Below are positions 7,120-13,394 of a DNA stretch of 17,676 bases, in pieces. The stretch's first letter is position 1. Each line of letters opens with the position of its first letter. The position numbers and the translations under genes are program-made. The notes under the pieces were generated by a model. It saw only the letters and a program-made list of their open reading frames with translations, ran no database searches and was not told the DNA's origin. This stretch comes from Thermoleophilaceae bacterium (GTDB lineage Bacteria > Actinomycetota > Thermoleophilia > Solirubrobacterales > Thermoleophilaceae): contig JACCXP010000193.1 in the NCBI GenBank assembly GCA_013696905.1, positions 1-17,676 of the forward strand. Direction: 5' to 3'.

Positions 7120-7930
7120 ACATCGGGGCACCGAGCGGCACGCCGCGCAGGAGGGCACGCAGGTTGCGGTCGCTTCCGCGCAGGCAGCCGGTCGAGGCGG
7201 CGTTGCCGATGCTGCCCTGGTCGCGCGTACCGTGCAGCGCGAGGCGGTCGCCCCCCGGCCAGCCTGGCGGGAGCTTCACCTGGTGCCCCGACAGGGCGAG
7301 GATGCAGCAGCCGTAGGTCCCGCCGTAGGCCCGCCCGCTCAGCTTGTCGGTCACCGCGAAGCGCCCGGTGGGAGTCGGATAGCCGGCCCGCCCGATCCCT
7401 ACGTCGAAGCGGCGCACGACGCGCCGACCCTCACGCAGCTCGACCTGGCGTCGAGACAGGTCGGCATGAAGGGAGATGTCGGTGCGGTACGCGGTGAGCG
7501 CCCGCGAGCGGCCGTCGACCCACCCCAGGCGACCGTTCGGGAGCTCGGCGCTGACGAGCCCGAGCCAGCTGCCCTCGCGCGCCGCCACCGCGAGGAAGCG
7601 ACGCGAGCCGAACTCGGTGCGCGAGCCGATTCGCTCTAAGCGCTCACCGCCCGGGCGAGCACGCAGCGCGATCGATCGCCCGGCGCGCACGCGGGCGATC
7701 GCAAAGGAGCCGGGCCGGGTGGCGAAGCGATCGGGCACCGCGGCGCCGGCTTTCGCCGAGGGTCGGGCCCGCTCGGCGTTTGGCACCGCGGCCACGCTCG
7801 GACGGGTGCCGTCGGTCTCGCCTAGCCCACACCCGGTCGCGAGCACCGCCACCAGGGCGAGTGCACCCGCGCGAGCAGACGCGCTCGCACGACATGTCCG
7901 CGCCGAGGCCATCGCCGTAGACGATGGCAC
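7106..7930 (-). CDS. L,D-transpeptidase (YkuD domain) lipoprotein
   Basis: The 274-residue protein starts with a signal segment (GALALVAVLATGC) in which C34 could be lipidated. Residues about 75-145 look like an SH3b-type wall-binding region (IALRARPGGE, then WLGLVSAELPNGRLGWV). The YkuD catalytic domain follows from about 150, with the motif LHGTRDQGSIGNAASTGCLR: H233 and the catalytic C249. Such enzymes form 3-3 peptidoglycan cross-links outside the membrane. The GTG at 7930 lacks a ribosome site, as does the in-frame ATG at 7912; the second would leave a shorter signal peptide. The gene begins 27 nt after the stop of the sigma factor on the same strand, so it is probably in its transcript. 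It ends convergent with the methyltransferase gene. Confidence 0.9.
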   Translation of the reverse strand: MPSSTAMASARTCRASASARAGALALVAVLATGCGLGETDGTRPSVAAVPNAERARPSAKAGAAVPDRFATRPGSFAIARVRAGRSIALRARPGGERLERIGSRTEFGSRRFLAVAAREGSWLGLVSAELPNGRLGWVDGRSRALTAYRTDISLHADLSRRQVELREGRRVVRRFDVGIGRAGYPTPTGRFAVTDKLSGRAYGGTYGCCILALSGHQVKLPPGWPGGDRLALHGTRDQGSIGNAASTGCLRGSDRNLRALLRGVPLGAPMFIRR

Positions 7931-7957
7931 AGCGGCGAGCGCTGCTGACGCGCTCGG

Positions 7958-8617
7958 TCAGGCGGCCACGTTGCGCGAGGTCAGGTGAGCGCCGACCTTC
8001 CGCTTGACACGCTGGAGCGCGTTGTCGACCGTCTTCGTGTCGCAATCGAGCCGCTCGGCGACCTCCTCGTAGGAGTGGCCGTCGAGATAGAGCGCGAGCA
8101 CCGAGCTCTCGAGCTCCGACAGGGCGCTCGTCAGGCACGACACCAGGCTCTTCAGCTCCTCCGACGAGATGACCTGGTTCACGGGGTCGTGCACGGTCGA
8201 GCCCGGCAGCACCTCGTCGAGCGTCGGCTCGCTCTCGCCGGAGGCCGCGGGCGTCTGCGAGAACGAGACGTACTGGTTGAGCGGCGTGTGCTTGTTGCGC
8301 GTCGCCGTCTTGACCGCGGTGATGATCTGTCTGGTGATGCAGAGCTCGGCGAAGTTGCGGAAGCTCGACTCCCGATCCGTGCGGAAGTCGCGCACGGCCT
8401 TGTAGAGGCCGACGAGCCCTTCCTGGATCAAGTCGTCGGAGTCACCGCCGATCAGGAAGTAGGAGGACGCCTTGAGCCTGACGAATCCGTAGTAGCGCCT
8501 GACGATCCTGTCCATGGCGTCGGGTCGGCCCTGCTTGGCGAGCGCGATCAGGTACTGATCATCAGGCTCAACCTGAGGGTTGGTCATCCACGCCTGGCGG
8601 GATGTGGAAACAGCCAC
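7958..8617 (-). CDS. sigH: RNA polymerase sigma factor of the SigH/Spo0H type
   Basis: The 219-residue protein resembles B. subtilis SigH along its length: region 2 with ASSYFLIGGDSDDLIQEG and GLYKAVRDF (about 50-78), the very conserved AELCITRQIITAVKTATR (90-107) followed by KHTPLNQYVS, and region 4 with LALYLDGHSYEEVAERLDCD and DNALQRVKRK (174-207). In Bacillus this factor directs transition-phase and early sporulation genes; the role in an actinobacterium is unknown. I chose the GTG at 8617 because AAAGGAG (8623-8629) lies 5 nt upstream; the GTG at 8623 overlaps that site. It has its own promoter within the end of rlmB and a leader of about 110 nt that can fold over the ribosome site. A cell-wall L,D-transpeptidase gene follows. 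Confidence 0.92.
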   Translation of the reverse strand: MAVSTSRQAWMTNPQVEPDDQYLIALAKQGRPDAMDRIVRRYYGFVRLKASSYFLIGGDSDDLIQEGLVGLYKAVRDFRTDRESSFRNFAELCITRQIITAVKTATRNKHTPLNQYVSFSQTPAASGESEPTLDEVLPGSTVHDPVNQVISSEELKSLVSCLTSALSELESSVLALYLDGHSYEEVAERLDCDTKTVDNALQRVKRKVGAHLTSRNVAA

Positions 8618-8670
8618 GAGCACTCCTTTCGGACCCCGAAAAGCGGATCCTCTAAGCGTACGTGGCGCAC
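8584..8670 (-). CDS. Possible 28-residue upstream ORF overlapping the sigH start
   Basis: A GTG at 8670 has a strong GGGGAGG (8674-8680) 3 nt upstream and opens a frame of 28 codons ending at TGA 8584-8586. It runs through the sigH ribosome site and about 33 nt into sigH in another frame. Codon 6 is TTA, a very rare leucine codon in such GC-rich genomes. The short spacing to the ribosome site and lack of homology keep confidence low; if translated, it would affect folding and access of the sigH start. Confidence 0.25.
   Translation of the reverse strand: MRHVRLEDPLFGVRKECSWLFPHPARRG
8625..8650 (-). promoter_or_regulatory. sigH leader: Shine-Dalgarno-covering hairpin with competing hairpin
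   Basis: In the minus-strand RNA, CUUUUCGG (8636-8643) can pair with CCGAAAGG (8625-8632) around the loop GGU: 8 bp with one G-U pair. The 3' arm contains AAAGG of the sigH ribosome site AAAGGAG (8623-8629). An alternative stem, GGAUCC (8645-8650) with GGGUCC (8631-8636) and an 8-nt loop, shares bases with the first and would expose the ribosome site. The folds are read by eye; a switch or thermosensor role is an inference. Confidence 0.45.
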
Positions 8671-8736
8671 TTACCTCCCCTGGCGCCCGTTATTCCTGCT
8701 GAAGCTAAACCTCAACTAAAGACTTACTGCGCGGGC

Positions 8737-8764
8737 ACTATAGGTGGTTATGGAGCGCTGTCAA
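8737..8764 (-). promoter_or_regulatory. Promoter of sigH
   Basis: On the minus strand TTGACA (8759-8764) is followed after 16 nt by TATAGT (8737-8742), a near-consensus primary-sigma promoter. The -35 box lies inside the last codons of rlmB. Transcription should start near 8730, leaving a 5' leader of about 110 nt before the sigH GTG. sigH can therefore be expressed apart from the cysS-rlmB transcript. Confidence 0.75.
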
Positions 8765-9452
8765 CCGAACCGCGGCGCTGCAAGATCCCGTACACGAGCG
8801 CCGCGGCGGCCGCGGACACGTTCAGGGACTGCACGCGACCCGACACCGGCAGCTTGATCAGCTCGTCGCAGGCGGCGGCTACGCGCGGTCGCAGGCCCGA
8901 CCCCTCCCCGCCGAGCACGAGCACGACGCGGCCGCGGTAGTCAGGGCGCTCGTAGGGGACCGCATGCTCGAGAGCCGCCCCGTAGACCCACGCGCCGGCG
9001 TCCTTTGCGATCGCGAGGTAGTCGGCCACGTTGCGCACACGCGCGACCGGCAGGTGCTCGACCGCGCCGGCGGAGGTACGGCACACGACCGGGGTCACCT
9101 CGGCCGTTCGCCGCTCCGCGATGACGACACCGGCGGCCCCGGCACACTCCGCGACGCGACAGATCGCACCCAGGTTGCGGGGATCCTGCACCTGGTCGAG
9201 GCAGACGACGAGCGCGTCCTCGGGGGCAAGCAGGCCGGCGGTGTCCACGTAGGGGTAGGGGCCGACGTCGGCGCAAACGCCCTGGTGGTCGGGCGAGCCG
9301 CACAGGGCCTCGAGCTCGCCGCGCTCGACCACGGCCACGCTCGCACCGCGCAGCCACGGCTCGCCGGCCACACGGCTCGTCGCCCATGCTCTCAGCACCC
9401 GACGGCGCCCACTCAGAGCCTCGCGCACGGCGTTTCGCCCGTAGACGATCAC
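8748..9452 (-). CDS. rlmB: 23S rRNA 2'-O-methyltransferase of the TrmH/RlmB (SpoU) family
   Basis: The 234-residue protein starts MIVYGRNAVREAL, the usual beginning of RlmB, and carries the three SpoU motifs: LDQVQDPRNLGAICRVAE, VLVLGGEGSGLR and the C-terminal PVSGRVQSLNVSAAAAALVY, which form the trefoil-knot SAM site. RlmB methylates the ribose of G2251 (E. coli numbering) in 23S rRNA; the nearest relatives could instead act on another rRNA or tRNA guanosine. The GTG at 9450-9452 overlaps the TGA of cysS in a GTGA junction. A longer frame to an ATG at 9500 exists but would only add a low-complexity basic stretch and a 52-nt overlap. Position between cysS and sigH matches B. subtilis yacO/rlmB. 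Confidence 0.9.
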   Translation of the reverse strand: MIVYGRNAVREALSGRRRVLRAWATSRVAGEPWLRGASVAVVERGELEALCGSPDHQGVCADVGPYPYVDTAGLLAPEDALVVCLDQVQDPRNLGAICRVAECAGAAGVVIAERRTAEVTPVVCRTSAGAVEHLPVARVRNVADYLAIAKDAGAWVYGAALEHAVPYERPDYRGRVVLVLGGEGSGLRPRVAAACDELIKLPVSGRVQSLNVSAAAAALVYGILQRRGSVDSAP

Positions 9453-10819
9453 CCGCGTCGCAGCAGCCGCGGCCCCTCGGGCGTGTCGCGAACGTCCCAT
9501 CCCAGCGCCGCAAGCTCGTCGCGCTTGCGATCTGCGGCGGCGAAGTCGCGCGCGGCCCGGGCCGCCTCGCGCTCGGCTAGGAGCGCCTCCGCGCCGTCAG
9601 CGCCCGCCTCCTCGAAGCGCGCCTCGAGCAGGCGCTCGAGCCCCAGCAGCGCGAGCATCTCGTCGAGCGCGCCGACGCCTACGCGCTCTCCGAGGTCGAG
9701 CCGTCGGTTCGCCTCGCCGACCCATTCGAACAGCTCGGCGCGGGCCGCGGGGGTGTTGAAGTCATCTGCGAGCGCATCGAAGAAGGCCCGTGCGCGCGGC
9801 TCGAGCCCGGCGGGCGCGGGCGCGGAGCGGTCGAGGCGCCGGCAGAGGTCGCGCACACGCTCGACCGAGCGCGCGGCATCGCGAAGCGCCTCCGGCGAGT
9901 AGGCGAGCGGCTGGCGGTAGTGCCCGGAGACGAAGTACATGACGAGCGCATCGCGGCCCACCTCGTCGAGCGCGCCGGCGAGCGAGCGGATGTTGCCGAC
10001 CGACTTCGACATCTTCTCGTCCTCGAAGCGGACCATCCCGTTGTGCATCCACAGGCGGGCGAGCGGTGCGCCCCGCCCGGCCTCGGTCTGTGCGATCTCG
10101 TTCTCGTGGTGGGGGAAGATCAGGTCGGATCCGCCGCCGTGGACGTCGAAGTCGAGCCCGAGGATCTGCTCGGCCATCGCCGAGCACTCGATGTGCCAGC
10201 CGGGCCGCCCCGCTCCCCAAGGGGCGTCCCAAGCCGTGTCCTCGCCCGGCTTCTGCGCCTTCCAGAGCGCGAAGTCGTGCGGGCCCTGCTTGCGGAAGCG
10301 TCCCTCCTGGTCGTCCTCGCTCTGGATCATCTGCTCGAGCGGGCGGTTCGAGAGCTTCCCGTACTCGAGATGCGAGGCGACGCTGAAGTAGACGTCGCCA
10401 CCCGCGCTGTAGGCGTGCCCGCGCTCGATCAGCGCGGCGATCAGATCGACGATCGGCTCGATCGTGGCGGTCGCCTTGGGCTCCGCGTCGGGGCGCCCGA
10501 GCGCAAGCCGATCGGTGTCGCTCACGTAGCGCGCGGTCATGTCGCGGGCGACCTCCCCGCTCGGCACGCCCGACTCGCGCGCGGCCGCGTAGATCTTGTC
10601 GTTGACGTCGGTGATGTTGATCACGAGCGTCGCCTCATAGCCCTCGTGCTCGAGTAGGCGCTTGAACAGCGAGAAGACCACGTAGGGACGGGCGTTTCCG
10701 ACGTGGATCGGCGCATAGACGGTCGGACCGCAGGCGTAGATCCCGACGCGCCCGGGGTCGCGCGGGCGCAGTGGCCTGAGCTCGCCCGAGAGCGTGTCAT
10801 GGAGGCGGATCTCGCGCAT
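9449..10819 (-). CDS. cysS: Cysteinyl-tRNA synthetase
   Basis: The 456-residue class I synthetase attaches cysteine to tRNA-Cys in the cytosol. It has CGPTVYAPIHVGNARPYV with C30 and the HIGH-box variant HVGN (39-42), zinc ligands C30, C212, H237 and E241 (GWHIECSAM and FPHHENEIAQ), and KMSKS at 269-273. The CGPTVY signature and the full-length C-terminal part (DALXXD-type FFDALADDFNTPAARAEL helix) separate it from the related MshC of mycothiol synthesis. The ATG at 10819 follows the TAG of ispF without any gap; translation is probably coupled, since no good ribosome site is visible. The HVGN box, with Asn for the second His, is a mild variant. Downstream, rlmB overlaps by 4 nt. Confidence 0.95.
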   Translation of the reverse strand: MREIRLHDTLSGELRPLRPRDPGRVGIYACGPTVYAPIHVGNARPYVVFSLFKRLLEHEGYEATLVINITDVNDKIYAAARESGVPSGEVARDMTARYVSDTDRLALGRPDAEPKATATIEPIVDLIAALIERGHAYSAGGDVYFSVASHLEYGKLSNRPLEQMIQSEDDQEGRFRKQGPHDFALWKAQKPGEDTAWDAPWGAGRPGWHIECSAMAEQILGLDFDVHGGGSDLIFPHHENEIAQTEAGRGAPLARLWMHNGMVRFEDEKMSKSVGNIRSLAGALDEVGRDALVMYFVSGHYRQPLAYSPEALRDAARSVERVRDLCRRLDRSAPAPAGLEPRARAFFDALADDFNTPAARAELFEWVGEANRRLDLGERVGVGALDEMLALLGLERLLEARFEEAGADGAEALLAEREAARAARDFAAADRKRDELAALGWDVRDTPEGPRLLRRG

Positions 10820-11299
10820 CTATCGCTCGACGGTTGCGATCGCGATCGCGGCGATGCCCTCCCCGCGCCCGACGAAGCCCATCCCCTCGCCGGTCGAGAA
10901 CTTGACGTTCACCTGCGGCGGCGCGACCCCGGCGGGACCGGCGAGGGTCGCGCGCATCGACTCGCGATGGGGCGCGAGTCGCGGCCCCTCGCAGACCACC
11001 GTCGCATCGAGGCACGCGACCGCCCAGCCGTCGCGGGCGACGAGCCCGCGAGCGTGGGCCAGCAACTCGAGCGAGTCCGCGTCGCGGTAGCGCTCGTCGG
11101 TGTCCGGAAAATGCTGCCCGATGTCGCCCAGCCCGGCCGCCCCGAGCAGGGCGTCGATCACGGCATGTGTGAGCACGTCGGCGTCCGAGTGGCCCTCGAG
11201 ACCGCGCTCCGCGCCCTCGATCTCGACACCGCCGAGCACCAGCCGCCGTCCCTCGGCGAGGCGATGGGAGTCGAAGCCGATGCCCGAGCGGGCACTCAC
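10820..11299 (-). CDS. ispF: 2-C-methyl-D-erythritol 2,4-cyclodiphosphate synthase
   Basis: The 159-residue length is standard for IspF, which converts CDP-methylerythritol 2-phosphate to the cyclic diphosphate in the MEP route to isoprenoids, as a homotrimer. It shows RSGIGFDSHRL with metal ligands D10 and H12, then LEGHSDADVLTHAVIDALLG with the third ligand H45, the DIGQHFPDTD loop, and the C-terminal NVKFSTGEGMGFVGRGEGI for substrate and cytidine contacts. I set the start at the GTG 11297-11299, which overlaps the TGA of the PHP gene in a GTGA junction and gives the family's N-terminus; the frame is open to 11458 but that stretch is Arg-rich antisense-like sequence. cysS follows with no gap. 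Confidence 0.95.
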   Translation of the reverse strand: MSARSGIGFDSHRLAEGRRLVLGGVEIEGAERGLEGHSDADVLTHAVIDALLGAAGLGDIGQHFPDTDERYRDADSLELLAHARGLVARDGWAVACLDATVVCEGPRLAPHRESMRATLAGPAGVAPPQVNVKFSTGEGMGFVGRGEGIAAIAIATVER

Positions 11300-12123
11300 C
11301 CGAGCGGCTCCAGGCGGCGCTCGCGGCGCTCGAAGACGGCGATCTCGGTGACCCCGAGCGCGGACAGCCACTCGACCGCCCGCTCGTACTCGTAGCCGAT
11401 CTGCTCTGGCACGTGCGCGTCCGAGGAGAGCACGACCGGGCGGCCCGCCTCCAGGCACATCTCGAGCAGCGCGGGCGCCGGGTAGATCTCACCGACCGGC
11501 TTGCGAAGCCCAGCGGTCGACACCTCTACCGCGACGTCCGAGTCCGCTATCCCGTCCATCGCGAGATCGTAGAAGCGACGCAGATCGCCGCCGGGATGCG
11601 GACGCTCGCCGCCCCAGACCTTCACGAGGTCGGGGTGTGTGATCACGTCGAAGAGCCCCGAGCGCGCCGCCTCCCCGATCGTCTCGAAGTAGCGGCGCCA
11701 GACCCGCTCGGGATCGCCCGACCGCCAGACGTCGTGATCGCCCGCCATGTCGACCGCGGCGTCGCGCAGGAAGTGCACCGAGCCGAGCACGTAATCCCAC
11801 TCGCGCGCCTCGAGCAGGTTCGCCATCTGGTCCTCGCGCCCGGGCACGAAGTCGGCCTCGATGCCGAGCCGCAGCTCGGTCTCCTCGCGCACGAAAGAGC
11901 AGTAGTCGTCGATGTCGTCGACGGCGCTCGCCTCCCAGAACGGATGGCGCCAGACATCGAGCGCCTGACGGAAGCGGTGCACGTGCTCGGACACGCCGAG
12001 CACGTCGATCCCGACATCCTGCGCGCGCTCGGCGTAGCGGTCCACGTTCGCCGCCGTGAAGTAGCGCTCGGGAGTGGCCTCCGGCTCGTCGGGGCGCAGA
12101 TGGACGTGCAGGTCGGTCAGCAC
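11296..12123 (-). CDS. PHP-domain phosphoesterase (histidinol-phosphatase-like)
   Basis: The 275-residue protein is a PHP-fold metal-dependent phosphatase. Visible metal-site motifs are DLHVHL (H6, H8), VSEHVHR (E46, H47), GIEADFVPG, LGSVHFL, VITHPDLVKVWG and SSDAH near the C-terminus. The size and layout match HisK-type histidinol-phosphate phosphatases, which hydrolyse L-histidinol phosphate in histidine synthesis, but the family also acts on other small phosphates. No other his gene is in the window. The GTG at 12123 directly follows the TGA of ispD, and its own TGA overlaps ispF, so it is translated as part of the ispD-ispF unit. That position makes a role linked to the MEP pathway conceivable but unproven. 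Confidence 0.85.
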   Translation of the reverse strand: MLTDLHVHLRPDEPEATPERYFTAANVDRYAERAQDVGIDVLGVSEHVHRFRQALDVWRHPFWEASAVDDIDDYCSFVREETELRLGIEADFVPGREDQMANLLEAREWDYVLGSVHFLRDAAVDMAGDHDVWRSGDPERVWRRYFETIGEAARSGLFDVITHPDLVKVWGGERPHPGGDLRRFYDLAMDGIADSDVAVEVSTAGLRKPVGEIYPAPALLEMCLEAGRPVVLSSDAHVPEQIGYEYERAVEWLSALGVTEIAVFERRERRLEPLG

Positions 12124-12765
12124 TCAGCGCGCCGCCATCAGCAGCGAGCCCGCGAGCTCGAGGTCGACGGCGCGAGTGACCTTGAGGTTGTCGGGCGGCG
12201 CCTCGATGACGCGCACGGCGCCGCCCAGATCCTCTACGAGCGAGGCGTCGTCGGTGGCCGCCGCGAGCCTGCCCTCGTCGACGTCGAGGGCCCGGCGCAG
12301 CACCTCGGCCCGGAACACCTGGGGGGTCTGGATCGACCACAGCGACGAGCGCTCGAGCGTGCGCAGCACGCGCCCGTCGCGATCGGCCTGCTTGACGGTG
12401 TCGGTCATGCGGGCGGCGGCGACGGCGCCGTCCCAGCCCTCGTAGACGGCGGCCAGGCAGCGCTCGACGAGGTCCCTACTCAGCAGCGGGCGTGCCGCGT
12501 CGTGGATGACCACGGTGCTCGCCTCGGGTGCGACGAGCAGCGCGGCGCGCACGGACGCCGAGCGCGATGGCCCGCCGCGCACGCGATCAGGGCCGTGCTC
12601 GCGACCCGCAGGCACCGCGACCACGACTCGCTGGCACACGCCGGCGAGCACGTCGACGCTCCAGTCGAGCAGCGGGCGGCCCGCGCAGAGCGCGAACGCC
12701 TTGGGCTCCGAGGCGCCAAGGCGCTCGCCGTTGCCGGCGGCGGGAACGATCCCGACGACGGCCAC
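12124..12765 (-). CDS. ispD: 2-C-methyl-D-erythritol 4-phosphate cytidylyltransferase
   Basis: The 213-residue enzyme joins CTP and methylerythritol phosphate to give CDP-methylerythritol, the third step of the MEP pathway. The nucleotide-binding loop VPAAGNGERLGASEPKAF contains R15 and K22; further motifs are VVIHDAARPLLS, DTVKQAD and SIQTPQVFR, then ATDDASLVEDLGGAVRVIEA and the C-terminal NLKVTRAVDL. It is slightly shorter than typical (about 225-240), mainly between residues 45 and 75, where the protein lacks some loop sequence. The GTG at 12765 begins 10 nt after the stop of carD; the ribosome site is weak. The PHP gene starts immediately after its stop. Confidence 0.93.
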   Translation of the reverse strand: MAVVGIVPAAGNGERLGASEPKAFALCAGRPLLDWSVDVLAGVCQRVVVAVPAGREHGPDRVRGGPSRSASVRAALLVAPEASTVVIHDAARPLLSRDLVERCLAAVYEGWDGAVAAARMTDTVKQADRDGRVLRTLERSSLWSIQTPQVFRAEVLRRALDVDEGRLAAATDDASLVEDLGGAVRVIEAPPDNLKVTRAVDLELAGSLLMAAR

Positions 12766-12775
12766 GAGACTCTTA

Positions 12776-13360
12776 CTAGGGCGCGGAGGCGGGAGCGGCG
12801 TCGGCGCGCAGCGACTGCGCCTCCTCGATCAGGCTATCGATGTGCTCCTCGGCCTCGCCCTCCTCCATCTCGAGCGCGTACATCAGCTCCGAGGCGAGGA
12901 TCTTCTTGGCGCGCGTGTACATCTGCTTCTCACCGGTCGAGAGGCCCTTCTCCGACTCGCGGATCGAGAGGTTGCGCACCACCTCGGCGAGCTCGTAGAC
13001 GTCGCCGGTGCGGATCTTGTCGCGGTTGTGCTTGAAGCGCCGGTTCCAGTTCTTCGGCATCACGCTGACCGCGTCGCGGAGCACCGACAGCACCTTCTCG
13101 ACGGCCTCCTCCTCGATCACCCGCCGCAGACCGGCTCGACCGGCGTTCGCCGTCGGAACCATCACCGTCATGTCGTTGTGCAAAATCTTGATCGTCAGAT
13201 ACTCGCGCTCCTCGCCGAGCATGGTCTTGAGCTCCTTCTTCAGCACCTTGCCGGCGCCGTGGTGGGGATATACGACCTGATCCCCGATCTCGTAGTCGAT
13301 CTCGACCGTCTCCCTGACGAACTCGATCTCGATCTCGCGCTCCGAACCTGAATCGGAAAT
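12776..13360 (-). CDS. carD: CarD-family transcriptional regulator (apparent ATT start)
   Basis: The 194-residue protein has the RNA-polymerase-binding Tudor-like domain beginning IGDQVVYPHHGAGKVLKK (25-42) and continuing through LTIKILHNDMTVMVPT, then the helical DNA-binding domain with NWNRRFKHNRDKI (the conserved Trp is W105), VYELAEVVRNL, KGLSTGEKQMYTRAKKIL and SELMYALEMEEGEAEEHI. CarD binds the RNA polymerase beta subunit and stabilises open promoter complexes, notably at rRNA promoters. The first ATG/GTG/TTG in frame is the GTG at 13246, which would delete the PHHGAG core. Upstream, the only plausible initiator before an in-frame stop is ATT at 13358-13360, with GGGAGGG (13365-13371) 4 nt away. 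The acidic N-terminus (SEREIEIEFVRETVEID) is typical of clade variants. It follows disA and precedes ispD. Confidence 0.9.
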   Translation of the reverse strand: MSDSGSEREIEIEFVRETVEIDYEIGDQVVYPHHGAGKVLKKELKTMLGEEREYLTIKILHNDMTVMVPTANAGRAGLRRVIEEEAVEKVLSVLRDAVSVMPKNWNRRFKHNRDKIRTGDVYELAEVVRNLSIRESEKGLSTGEKQMYTRAKKILASELMYALEMEEGEAEEHIDSLIEEAQSLRADAAPASAP

Positions 13361-13364
13361 GGTT

Positions 13365-13371
13365 CCCTCCC
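13365..13371 (-). promoter_or_regulatory. Ribosome binding site of carD
   Basis: GGGAGGG on the minus strand lies 4 nt before the ATT at 13358-13360 and decides the carD start. The last base of the preceding mini-ORF stop (TAG, 13371-13373) touches it, so a terminating ribosome could pass directly to this site. Confidence 0.65.
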
Positions 13372-13394
13372 TATCCCGGGACTGTTGACTTCAT
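13371..13394 (-). CDS. Possible 7-residue mini-ORF (MKSTVPG) between disA and carD
   Basis: An ATG (13392-13394) overlaps the disA TGA (13391-13393) in an ATGA junction and opens MKSTVPG, ending at TAG 13371-13373 against the carD ribosome site. It has no ribosome site of its own, so it could only be read by reinitiation after disA. It may be chance, but the geometry fits a coupling device feeding the weak ATT start of carD. Confidence 0.2.
   Translation of the reverse strand: MKSTVPG

Noticed and set aside
7100..7150. Bidirectional terminator between the methyltransferase and L,D-transpeptidase genes
   Set aside because: The genes overlap by 14 bp and I found no convincing stem with a T-tract.
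8691..8699. GCAGGAATA on the minus strand, matching the Bacillus SigH -35 consensus upstream of sigH
   Set aside because: The expected GAAT-type -10 is missing at the right distance (GAGGT instead), and a strong TTGACA/TATAGT promoter explains sigH expression.
11413..13035. Open frame of 540 codons on the plus strand
   Set aside because: It is antisense to the PHP gene, ispD and carD, all of which have clear catalytic motifs; its own product shows none.
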